From contig CM055312.2 of the NCBI GenBank assembly GCA_029255685.2, positions 5,232,649 through 5,296,648 of the forward strand: DNA of 64,000 bases, written 5' to 3'. A program made the translations under genes and the position numbers. The notes under the pieces were generated by a model. It had not been told where the DNA came from. It made no database searches and saw only the letters and a list, made by a program, of their open reading frames with translations. The stretch comes from Silene conica (taxonomy: Eukaryota > Streptophyta > Magnoliopsida > Caryophyllales > Caryophyllaceae). Positions 22,062 through 33,200 of this stretch are shown here, piece by piece; the stretch's first letter is position 1; every line of letters starts with the position of its first letter.

Positions 22062-22515
22062 CTAGTTTAGAACCCGTGCAAAATTGCACGGGAATATATA
22101 GATCGAATAAATAAGTAAGTTCTAAGTTCAGTTTTTTAGTAAATGTACGATACTTTATAAAAAAATAATTTAAATGTTATATTGCTACATTATTAAATCG
22201 TCTAGAATAACTATAATGGCAAAAGTATCTAAACCACCATCTTTGGTTTTTGTTATACTTCGAGACATATTTATAATTTCAAATCTTAATCCACTTTTGT
22301 ACATTGTCGCATAAAAAACACGCTAAACTAAAAATTATCGAAAGACTCCATACAAATGATCGGAACGGAATCACGGAGGGAGTATTATTAAAAAAAAATA
22401 AGCCACAAAAATGTACATTACGGTATATAAATGATGTACATTATGAGGCTTTGGACCTCGAATACAAAAGAACGACCATGCTTACATAAAATAAGCTACT
22501 GTTTCATGAGCGGTT

Positions 22516-22968
22516 GTGATCTGGACTGATATGAGTGTGCCTAAACATCAGTTACTTGGCTAGCTCTTCATGAATAATGCTTTGAGAACCAATGATAAAC
22601 TCATTCGTATTGGGATTGACATTAATTCAGAATGCTATCTCTGTGGACAGGCTTCTTAAACCTCTGATCAAATTTTCTTTGATTGTGATTATAGCTGCAA
22701 GGTGCTGCAACTACTGAATCAGTTGGCTAACATTGCAATCCCTGGTCAGAACCCTGTCCAATGGTGCGAGAATAACACTGGAAGTAGGCTGCAGAATGGG
22801 ATCCAGGCAGCAATTGTTTTGGGTGCTATGTACCATATTTGGCACCAAAGGAATCAGAGTAGAGCTGCTGCTATCTTAGATGATATCCGTGCAAGAATCA
22901 AAAGGAGGGACACCAATAGCTTCCGTGGAGCTGATATTGATTGGATTAGGCAAAAAAAGCTTATGTAA
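22516..22968 (+). pseudogene. LINE (L1-type) ORF2 3' end, zf-RVT region
   Basis: One frame of 151 codons contains the zinc-binding reverse-transcriptase tail: WTDMSVPKHQLLG, then LRTNDKLIRIGID, then CYLCGQ and FDCDYSC, and a C-terminal IWHQRNQSRAA plus a basic helix. This layout is known from the end of plant LINE ORF2 proteins. Two in-frame stops (TAG at about 22564, TAA at about 22657) and the lack of RT and endonuclease domains show a 5'-truncated dead copy. A T-rich stretch, not a clean poly-A tail, follows. Confidence 0.75.
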
Positions 22969-23439
22969 TATGTACTAAACCTTTTTTGTGTTAATATTAT
23001 ACTTGGCTTTTACTAAAAAAATCTACTCTTTGTTATTCCGGTAAATTCAAAGAGAATTCTGAAAAATAATTTAGAGGGATCAATATTTTCTTGGCTAAGA
23101 AACAACCAGAGATGTCAATAAAAAGTCTGCCAATATATACCCTCAACTCATCGATAAGTCGTACATGGTCATCTACATTAATTAGTAAAGTCAAACGTGG
23201 TTGTACGTATGACCTGAGTCGAAAACCAGCCACCAACAAAATATTATGTTTATGGTCAGTCATGAATTGCTTGCTAGTCAGCGTTGAACATTAACCTTGT
23301 CTTTCGCATCAAATGGCTTAAGTTGTGTTTCAAGATTCTTCAGTAGAAATAATCCTTCAAACATGTTTTGCTCTCTAGTCAACTGAAAAACTCATATCAT
23401 ATTCATCGTCATCTTCACTTGAGGATTCAACTAATTGGA

Positions 23440-25640
23440 TGCATGTCATCTCGATTGTGAAATATCAGGCGCTCTATCAACTTTTCTAGATCTAGCAGCA
23501 ATTAATTCCATTTGATGCTCTTGTACTTCTCCACTCTCTCTATCAAGGCTCTGTAGTGAAGAACAACAGGATGAGAAACACTTTTTAAGGAATTGCAACA
23601 TTTACGGAGTCTTATGTAATACTACTTCATTTCAGTAAAGCCTCATTTGACTATTCAAAAAAAAATCTCAAAGGGCTTACTTCACTGAGATGACGGAAGA
23701 GGTTCAAACAATCTCCTACTTTTGCTCTCTAGCTCCTTCTTCCTCAATCTTCTCTGTTGCATCAATCTGCATGCATATAAATATGTCACACAAGGAAAGT
23801 AAGAAATGACTAAAAAGAAATCCAAACACGCTATAAGCAGTTAAGTCCAACAGTTGGCAAAACGGCAAAACGGCAAAACTAATTTCCTCAATGGTGCTTC
23901 CATTCCAATAGACCAATGAGTATTATTTGGCTTTGAAGTAAGATAAGAAAAGACAAATGACTCAGTAAATTATCAAGGGCTTCAGATAGTATATACAGAA
24001 TATATACAGAGTATATACTATGAAATACAGGTACTTCCAATTTGTAAAAGTAGATTTGACAAAAACGCATGCCTAGTATTATAAATCAATTATACCCTTC
24101 CCTCCAGTTTAAAGGTAACATGGGTCCACTTTTTGTAAAAGAAAAAATGGGTCAACATTACTATGAGACACAATCAGAACTTACATTAAGACCTAACTAA
24201 TTGAAATATACCAGGGGATAGTCAAATAAACAAATTGAGGATTTTAAACCAACCGAGTTAATACTGATAAACACCCATCAATTTACCTAGTGAATCCTCT
24301 GTGAATATCCATCATTTTAACAAACTAAGTGGGATTCATCAATGGAGAGCAAATTCTCTATTGTAAAGAATGCTCTAACATCACATTTCCATTAGTAGAC
24401 AAATCCTATGCGTGGTATCAAAGTTGAGAAAGATGGTAAATCGAGCACACAAAAATAGTTGGCCTATCAGCCGTGCAATAGTATCGCTTGTTGGAGTCAT
24501 CGTTCCATTGACGACGGATGTTAATTGGCCCTTAAGTTTAAACAAATGTTAATTAAACGAATTGTCGAGCCATAATATTAATTATTATGACATGTTACTC
24601 ATTACAGTTGAAAGTTGAAACGAACAATGAAACATACCAGGGAATAACACTCAAAATCCGTCGAAAAATTTCCACATTAGATTTGTCCCTAATTTCCATG
24701 TTATATTCTGAAACAAATATCAGAAATTTAAGGGTAAATGAACCAAAATAACAAATAAAAACAATAACATCCATACTAAAAGAATCAATGAGTTTCTCAG
24801 TCGAAAGCCACTTATTGAAAAACAAATGAAATAATGACGTAAAATATACTGTACAAATTACTTGAAACTCCATCGTCATTAGATTACTAATTTTGCTGCC
24901 AAGCTACCAATAATATAGCTAAATGCTTCTCCATTACAACATATATACTCTAAGACTTCTATCATAATATCTATAGCAAGTATCAATGGCATAAGAAAAT
25001 ACCAGCCACAAAGTTAGAAAAGTGAATAGCTAGGAATTACCTCAGAATACCACAATTCATGCTCATCACTTATATGAAGTTTTATCCTTTTTTATCAATA
25101 ATTTAGTGACCGCATTCAATTGTTCATCTGTTCAGTCCCATTGAACATAGTAGAGAATAGAGATCAATAGATGTAAGAATAAAAGAGAATCACAATGATA
25201 AAGATAAATTCGAATTGCACCGTAAAGATTGAAGGACTACTTTGGGATACTTATAACACTGAATGATTATGATAATGTGTAAGTTCGTCTCAAACTTTCG
25301 TTAAGTTGGGTATAGTTGTCAATGTACATGAGAGAAGAATTAAGCAAATGGTAACTCGGGAAGAAGTTGTATGAAGGAATAATTACTCTTCCACAAAATC
25401 CATAGAAAAGGCTTATATAGATATCATCAAATTAGTATAAATTATTACAAATTAATTGGTTACTCCAAAATAATTGAAAATATATCAACATTACAAAATC
25501 ATTGGGGGCATTGCATACCTTTTTTGTCGTAATTTTAGACCAAGGGAACATGTTGAATTTGTTGCTCATTATTGATTCGTCAAGAAACAAATCCTGGCAA
25601 AGATGATGACTGAGGAAATAGTGAAGAGAAAGAAGGAATA
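23440..25640 (-). other. Exon-like segments, unidentified (possible captured gene)
   Basis: Several short open segments are bounded by plausible splice sites on the minus strand: one beginning MSNKFNMFPWSKITTKK and ending at a GTATGC donor (about 25570-25518); one with SDEHELWYSE before GTAATT (about 25080-25040); one with YNMEIRDKSNVEIFRR before GTATGT (about 24710-24640); IDATEKIEEEGAREQK then stop (about 23765-23716); and SLDRESGEVQEHQMELIAAR ending in a stop (about 23556-23450). I do not recognise a family, and the segments may be unrelated. It lies within a probable Helitron, a class known to capture gene pieces. Confidence 0.25.
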
Positions 25641-26356
25641 TTGTTAAAGAAAAGAAAGGAGAAAGTCGGTGGTTGCTGCCGAGTAAAATAGAAATCAATT
25701 AGGGTTTTAGCTAAGAGTTGAGCGGGAAAATTTTCCCTAAGCACTTGACACGTGTATAGCAAATTGATTAGTGGTTCTTCTATTATATAAAGATATAGAT
25801 AGATTATACATTTATACATAAATAAGGCTATTTCATAGACGTAAATAATCAAATAAGTTATTATAGAATTCCGTCTAAAATAAGTTATAGAATACCAATC
25901 AATGTCGACGTCTAAAATAATAAAATATTTTTATCAAATAAAAACGGACAAGTAATAAATCATAGAATAGAATATTTAGAATAGAATATTAGTTGAATTG
26001 TGGGATTTGATTCCAATTATTAGATTTGGAAACGTTTTTTATGGCATAGAATAGAATATTTTGTATTTTATTATTAAATTATTAAATAATTATTAAATTA
26101 TTATGTTGTGGCATAAATGGGAAATTCTGATTGGTCTACGAAACAGAAATTTCTGAGGGTGAATGTGAGAGCGAGAAACCCTTAACGCTGAAACCTTACT
26201 GCGCCACGTCACCTGAAAAACATTCTTCTTTTATAGTAATAATGATAGTGGAGAGGAGAGAGTGTAATTAATTACTTAATGATAGTGGGGATTGGGGAGT
26301 GGGGCCATTATTTTTTTTTTTCATGAACAAAATTTTGGCCAATTAGATTTCTCTAA

Positions 26357-27104
26357 GGCTCCGTTTGGCAAACCATTTCAGCTACCTGATTTGCCTGAAA
26401 TGACTTTTTCGCAAAAAAAATCAGGTAGCTTATTATTTTGGGAGTGTTTGGCAAGTACCTGTTTTGGCTGAAAAATGGTGAAAAAGGTACCTGAAATAAA
26501 AAGCTACCCCAGGTAGCATTTGAGAAATCAGGTACCTGTTTCATTTTCATCTACCTATTCTACCCTCGATTGTATAACGCTAATTAACAAAATCAAACAC
26601 AATACAAAACCTTTACGTACTTCCCAAATATAACCCATAAATCACCCTTAGTTTTTTCAATATATTTTCAAGGGTGTATTGTCGGAATTTTTTACTTAAT
26701 CGTTATATATTAATTATTTTCTCATTCTCTTTTAAATATATTGAAAAAAATTCATTATAACTTGAAATTAAGAATCTAAGATAAAAATTTAAGAACAAAT
26801 ATGTGAAGCCCGTCTTGCCCTCAGCCTAGTAAAAACGTAACGCCGCCAACGACAATAAGACAAGAATAATAGTAAAAACGTAAAAATATCAATAATAAAC
26901 CATGTCCTTTTCCGTCATTTTGTTAAATATCAGCTACCTTTTCAGCTAGTTTCCAAACATTTTTAACAAAAATCAGCTACCTTTTCAGGTCTTAATTTTC
27001 AGCTACCTTTTCAGGTAGCTTTTCAGGTTTCAGGTACCTTTTCAGGTTTCAGCTACCTTTTCAGGTTTCAGCTACCTTTTCAGCTAGTTTTGCCAAACAG
27101 ACCC
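26357..27104. mobile_element. Tourist-like MITE, 748 bp
   Basis: The ends are GGCTCCGTTTGGCA and TGCCAAACAGACCC, flanked by TAA (26354-26356, 27105-27107). Same family as 20594-21024 but with a longer AT-rich centre. The right flank holds a run of repeated tttcaggtttcagctacct units. Confidence 0.85.
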
Positions 27105-27107
27105 TAA

Positions 27108-28490
27108 ATGTCTTTCCTTTTATAGAAATAGGATTTACAAGAATCACAACTGTTTCTCATCTTGCTTGGTAATGGCCATAGACATCAGACATGGTACGCC
27201 TGTGCGATTTGTAGTACTCAGCCAGACGAAACAGTTAAATAATCAAATAGGTTGTTGTCATCAAATATGAAGCTGGGATTTGTGACGGTAATATCTACGA
27301 GTATTAATTAAATATTACGCATTTATTTGGACTAGAACCAAGTGACCTCTTATTTTTAGGCGAAAGTAGCAAATTGTCCCCAAATATTTAAAACGAGGTA
27401 CAAATTTAGCCAAACGTTTCCATACGATCATTTTAATCCCAAACGCTTGATATAATGTGCAAATTGACCCACTTTTAAAATCCTGTAAATTTTATATGTA
27501 CCATCACCTAGCCCACCACCATCAAAACAAATTTTTCCTTTTTTTTGGTTAAAAGGCTACCACGTTCAACACTAGAATTAATTAGTCTCTCTCCAATTCA
27601 AGTATTCTGATTGGTAGAAAAAAAATTTAATTTTTTTTTTAAAACATCAAACCCACATTCCAAACTAAAATTAATTACTCTCTCTAATTAATTACCGTCT
27701 CTCCTCATTTCTTATTATTTTTCATATACATATTCATATATTCATATGTTAAAAAGTCTTATGATAAAAAAAATTAATCACATTCAACCTTACAATAAAA
27801 GAAAATTTGAAAAAAATCGGAAATCTATATAGGGGACAACAAATTTTAATAACAAAAAAAAATTACAATTCCGGAAAATTAACCTCTTGAATTCCTTGAC
27901 AAATAAAATTAAATTGGAATTTTTGTATGAAACGGCCTCATATATACTCTCATACCATAAGACGATCAACATATATAAAAAGAAAATCGTTTATTAGCAC
28001 TGAAGGAACACCGTACCTTTTTATATGAGATCGTATTACTCTATAATTTGTGACAATTAAAATGTATAAAAGCAAATGTATATAAATTAAATTTAACACT
28101 AGCCCAAATTTTAATATTTTGATGAAAAATAAATCGCAAAAATATCTATATTTCCGAAAATATGAAAAAAATGGTCACTATTTAATCAAAAGTGGTCACT
28201 ACTTATCAAAATGTGATCACTTTCCTACTAGCCGCATGTGCGACCGTCGTAAAGTAAAATTTTGCGAAATGGTAAAATGGTAAATTAAGGCTACGTAAAA
28301 TAATACTAGTAATAATTATTATTAGGTGATATTGTCGACTCATGCATGTATATCGATCCGTGTTTTTATGGTTGTCTATTAGCCCAAAATATATATCTTT
28401 ACAAGCTCAGAAATAGTCGGAGTCAAGAAAAATATACAATGCGATTTTATTATATACGGTTTTGGATTAAATATTATAGTCTTATAGACT
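27108..28490. other. AT-rich DNA, no gene seen
   Basis: Contains poly-A/T runs and short chance frames only. No element ends could be fixed. Confidence 0.4.
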
Positions 28491-28499
28491 AGAGGTGTA

Positions 28500-28682
28500 A
28501 CAAATGGAAAATAACTAATTTCAGGTACCTGATTTCTCAAGTGCTGCCTTAGGTAACATTTCATTTCAGGTTGCTTATTTGTTCAATACCAAACAGTTAC
28601 AAAATATCAGGTAGCTGTAATTTTGGTCAAATAACCCAATTTTGTCAAATAAACTACATGAAGTGTCTTGCGAAACAGAGCC
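28500..28682. mobile_element. Degenerate Tourist-like MITE remnant
   Basis: Shares caggtacctgattt and aggtaacatttcatttcagg with the Tourist copies at 20594 and 26357, and ends gaaacagagcc. The left end has decayed. Confidence 0.55.
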
Positions 28683-28792
28683 TTTATCACAGACATTTCA
28701 GTGCCAAAATGCGAAAATTACAAATAAATCTTGGAATTTTAAATTCGTAACAATAACAAATGTAACAATTAAGTGAAATTGGTTTATTGTAT

Positions 28793-28824
28793 CCCGTGCA
28801 ATTGTTGCAAGGGTATAAAACTAG
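28793..28824 (+). repeat. Helitron 3' terminus
   Basis: An imperfect hairpin CCCGTGCAATTGTTGCAAGGG is followed by TATAAAACTAG and then T. The 5' end of this element is not located. Confidence 0.55.
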
Positions 28825-28837
28825 TAACTACATATAG

Positions 28838-29029
28838 TAAGTCTTGCTTGTGACGGGTCACCATTTGTGACGGATATTTTGTGAGATAAAATAGATATAA
28901 GATGAGTTAGTGGAGAAATGGGACCACATGAATAGTGTCAAAGAGAGATAAAAAGTGGGTATTTTATGAGAGAAAACGGTATCCGTCACAAGCTTGTGAC
29001 AGAAATCACCGTCACAAATGAGAATTTGG
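28838..29029. mobile_element. MITE of the CTTGCTTGTGACGGGTCACC family, copy 3
   Basis: Begins taagtcttgcttgtgacgggtcacc, carries the shared core gggaccacatgaatagtg, and ends gtcacaaatgagaattt. Highly similar to the copies near 19478 and 20405. Confidence 0.65.
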
Positions 29030-30028
29030 GAACTACATATAGGAAGGATACATATGTTAACGCAATAACTCAGCGATGCACAAACCTCAACCATACAAGA
29101 TGGGAAATAAGTTTCCACATCCAATTTCGGTGAATTATAAATTAAATTTCATAGGAATTCCCAATAACCAGGGAAATACATATGCAAGCAAGTTCCTATA
29201 TTAGGTAGACATTGATAATTTATAGAAAGTTCCAATTCCTGTATTTTCCAAAATTTATGCCAACCGTGTTGACAGACAATTAATGATATAAGCAATTAAG
29301 ATACGACATAATCTTGAGAAGATTCTGTCTTAATAGTTGAGTTTGTTGTTTGTTGTCGTCAACGAACCAGATGTATGTATTTATGCTAATAATATCTAGG
29401 TAACAATTAAAATAGTACCCATTTATATTGACTAGATCTTAGTATTCTCTTGTTTATATATCAAAGAAGCAACAATCGTGCTTAGTTATTCACAAGTCTG
29501 CTTCACAATCACATATTAAAAATAAAAATCAGTTACTCTGCAATAGATTGTTTGAAATTACCAATTCAAGCAATGGAGTAATAAAATAGTACCAATTCCA
29601 GACAAATAATGCACAAACGGACAAAAATAACAATATTTAAACGTATTTGCTAAATTCCGCACATGATATTACTTATATCCCGCACATATTGTCAACTTAT
29701 TCCGAATTTATCCTTTATTAAAAAAAATCTCTCATCTCCTTTTCACCACCAATCAAATTTCTAATAATTTGATAATTTAACAAATTATGAATTTTAATTC
29801 GCACATTCACAAGTAATTTTGTTATTGTATCAACAAATTTATTAATATCCTTGTTTTAATTGATTGAATGAATGTTTTTTTTTTATATTCAACAAAGTAA
29901 TTTTTACAATTAGGGTTTGAAATTTAGGGATCTCCTTTTCACCACCAGCCAAATTGCTCAAAATTTAACAAATTATGAATTTTAATTTGCACATTCATAA
30001 GTAATTTCGTTAATCTATCAACAAATTT

Positions 30029-30189
30029 TGTTACGATATCATATTTTGTATGTATTTTGTATATGGGTAGTTTCGGTATTTTACCTTGGGTAGGGTTTCC
30101 TTTCACACCTTATATATATATTTGTTTGTATCTTGTATCCGCACACACTACAGAAATACAATCATATTTTTCCAATATAACGTTTAACT
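30029..30189 (+). repeat. 5' LTR of the copia element (161 bp)
   Basis: Begins TGTTACGATATC and ends AACGTTTAACT. The terminal CT replaces the usual CA. A TATA-like run (ttatatatatatatt) near 30110 probably serves as promoter. The 3' LTR is identical except for one AT fewer. Confidence 0.9.
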
Positions 30190-30199
30190 TGGTATCAGT
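30190..30199 (+). other. Primer binding site (tRNA-Met type)
   Basis: TGGTATCAGT directly follows the LTR. It matches the tRNA-iMet complement for the first nine bases, then diverges. Confidence 0.75.
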
Positions 30200-30224
30200 G
30201 ACCTAGTTCTTTTCTAGGGTTTGT

Positions 30225-33200
30225 ATGACCGGTGACGATCCAACTCTCTCTGACCACTCTTCTTCCGCTTCTGACTCTAGTGATTCAGGTGACATGGCCA
30301 AAGGCGAGAAACTCAGCCCATACTTTCTCTCCACCACTGATAAACCTGGTGACAAAATCATCCACGTTGAGTTGCGCGGCGATAATTACGATGAATGGTC
30401 AGTCAAATTGAGAGGTGCTTTTCGTTCCCGGAAGAAGACGGGTTTTATCGATGGTTCAATTCCGAAACCCGCTGATGATTCTGATGACCTTGAAGACTGG
30501 TATATGGTTAATGCTATGCTGGTTAATTGGATTTTTAACACGATTGAGTCCGGTCTTGGTTCTACCATCTCGTACGTTGAAGTGGCAAAAGATTTATGGG
30601 ATGATATTGAACAGCGTTTCAGTGTCGGCAACGGCCCTAAGTTACACCGCATCAAGGGTTCAATCTCTTCTTGCAAACAAGGCGACAAAGAAACGGTGAC
30701 TGAATATTATGGCCGTTTAAAGAAACTTTGGGATGAAATCGACAAGTATGATCGTAATCCGATTTGCAATTGCGGTGGTTGTTCATGTGGCATCAACAAG
30801 CAACTCGATAAGAAACGTGACGAAGGTAAACTCCATGATTTCTTATTGGGTATTGATTCTGTGTACTCGACTGTTGCGTCCAATCTTCTTCTCCAGGAAC
30901 CATTACCGTCTCTTAACCGTGCCTACTCGACTATGATTCAAGAGGAAGGCGTGCGCGGTAAGAGTGCGCGTGACCCTTCGGTGCGCGGGGGGGAGACTAG
31001 GGCAGAGCCTATGGGATTTGCAGCCAGGTCCACGCCTACACGCCTAGAAAACAGAGATAAAGAAACAGAGACAGACTCTCGTCCCTGGTGTGATCACTGT
31101 AATAAGTTTGGGCATGCTCGTGCTCGGTGCTTCGAGCTTATTGGTTACCCCAAAGGTTGGCGTGACAGAGGGAAAACTGCAATTTCTGGAGCAGGTCGTG
31201 GTGCTCGCGGTGGTCGGGGTAATGGATACAGTAGCTCCACTGGTAGAACAGTAGCCAATAATGTACGTGTCTCTGATGATATTTCAGACACGAACGAGCA
31301 GCAACAGTTCGTTACAGTTCCAAAGGAGCAATGGGATGCGTACACCAATCAAACTAAAGCCTCGGCTTCCCATGTGCGAATGACTGGTAAGACGGATAAT
31401 GACATTTTTTGGCTTATTGATTCTGGTGCCACGCACCATATGACCGGATGTTACGATATTTTACACAACATACAGGATGTTGATCCCTGTATAGTTACTC
31501 TCCCTAATGGAAAGTATTCTAAGTCCTCGAAGCAAGGATGTGTGAACCTGGGAGGCGCTTTACAGTTGCAAAATGTTCTTTTTGTGCCTGACTTTAATTG
31601 CAATTTAATTTCGGTCTATCAATTGAGTATCGATCTGAATTGCGATGTGCATTTCACTAATGCTTCATGTTTAATACAGGACCGCGTATCGAAGAAGACG
31701 ATTGGTGCGGGTAAGCAGAACGGGAGGCTATATCTTCTGAAAGGAGACACAACTGTCAGTGTCAATGCTTCGTCGCGAAATTCTGCTAATGTCGAGGTTT
31801 GGCATCGTCGATTGGGACACCCTTCAAGGAGAGTAGTTACGTTACTGCCTTTTATTCATACTAATTGCAAAAAACGTATTGATGAACTTTGTGATATTTG
31901 TTTACGTGCCAAACAAACACGAGACAAATTCGTTCCCAGTGATAATAAAGCTAAATGCATTTTTGAATTGATTCACTGTGATTTGTGGGGTGATTATCGT
32001 ACACCTTCGTCTTGTGGAAGTCGCTATTTTATGACTATTGTAGATGATTTTTCGCGTGCTGTATGGGTGTATTTGATTAGAACCAAAGACGAAGTGTTTC
32101 AACTCCTACAAAATTTTATCGTGATGGTTAAACGTCAATTTGATGCCAATGTCAAAGTGGTTCGTATGGATAATGGTACTGAATTTACATGTTTGGCGTC
32201 TTATTTTGCTACACATGGCATTTTACATCAGACGACATGTACGGGTACTTCACAGCAGAATGGTCGAGTAGAGCGGAAACATCGTCACATATTAAATGTG
32301 GCAAGGGCTTTACGATTTCAGGCAGGTTTACCCATTGACTTTTGGGGTGAATGTATCCTTACTGCCGGTCACCTCATAAATCGTACGCCTTCTGTTTTAC
32401 TTAATGGAAAGACTCCCTTTGAGGTTTTGTTTCAAAAAGCTCCTACTTACGAAAATTTACGCGTTTTTGGCTGTTTGTGTTATGCTAAGCATCATAGACG
32501 AGATGGTGATAAGTTCGCGTCTCGTAGTAGGAAATGTATTTTTGTCGGATATCCGTTTGGCAAGAAGGGTTGGGAGGTGTATGATTTGGACACGAAACAG
32601 TATTTTGTGTCACGTGATGTCGTATTTGCTGAGTCTGTTTTTCCATTTCTTGCTGGCCCTGTTCATAATGACCAGTCACTTGCTGTAGACGCTGTTATTA
32701 CTGATCCATTCGTTCATGAAGAAGGTGAAATTATACTCGGGGATGTTGGCGTGTCTTCGGGGTCTGAAACAGGTGTTAATGGGGAGTTTGTTAATTCTAA
32801 TCATGAGCAGAATGACATGGGTGCAGACCACCGTGAGCAGCCTGGTAATGTTGTTGATCATGCTCACGGTCAGCTATCTACTCACCCAGAAAATGCAGAA
32901 AACAGTTTAAGCATTCCTGATAATGAACCAGTAGCTACATCACGTGAAACTGGACAACATTCTGGCCATTTAGAGGACATTCCTGAACCAGAATTTGGGC
33001 GTGGTAAGCGTCCGCATATCCCGTGGTCGAAATATGATGATAATGAATATGTTACTGTCGCTGCCCGAGTTCTTTCTGACACTGACGAAGCATATAGCCT
33101 CCTTCCCAGCCAGCCCGTACCGTCGTCGACTTCAGGTATGCCATATCCCTTAGCTACTGTTATGCATTGCCATAATTTTTCCGTGCGACATCGTGCTTTT

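Larger units (their letters stand above)
22062..26245 (-). mobile_element. Putative Helitron, about 4.2 kb, carrying other DNA
   Basis: The 3' end on the minus strand is hairpin CCCGTGCAATTTTGCACGGG (22092-22073), then TTCTAAACTAG ending at 22062. The probable 5' end is TCATTATTACTATAAAAGAAG (26245), behind the conserved GTGGCGCAGTAAGG block. A second possible 5' end lies at about 25803 (TCTATCTATATC). Between them are a LINE fragment and several exon-like segments. The pairing of the ends is inferred. Confidence 0.4.
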
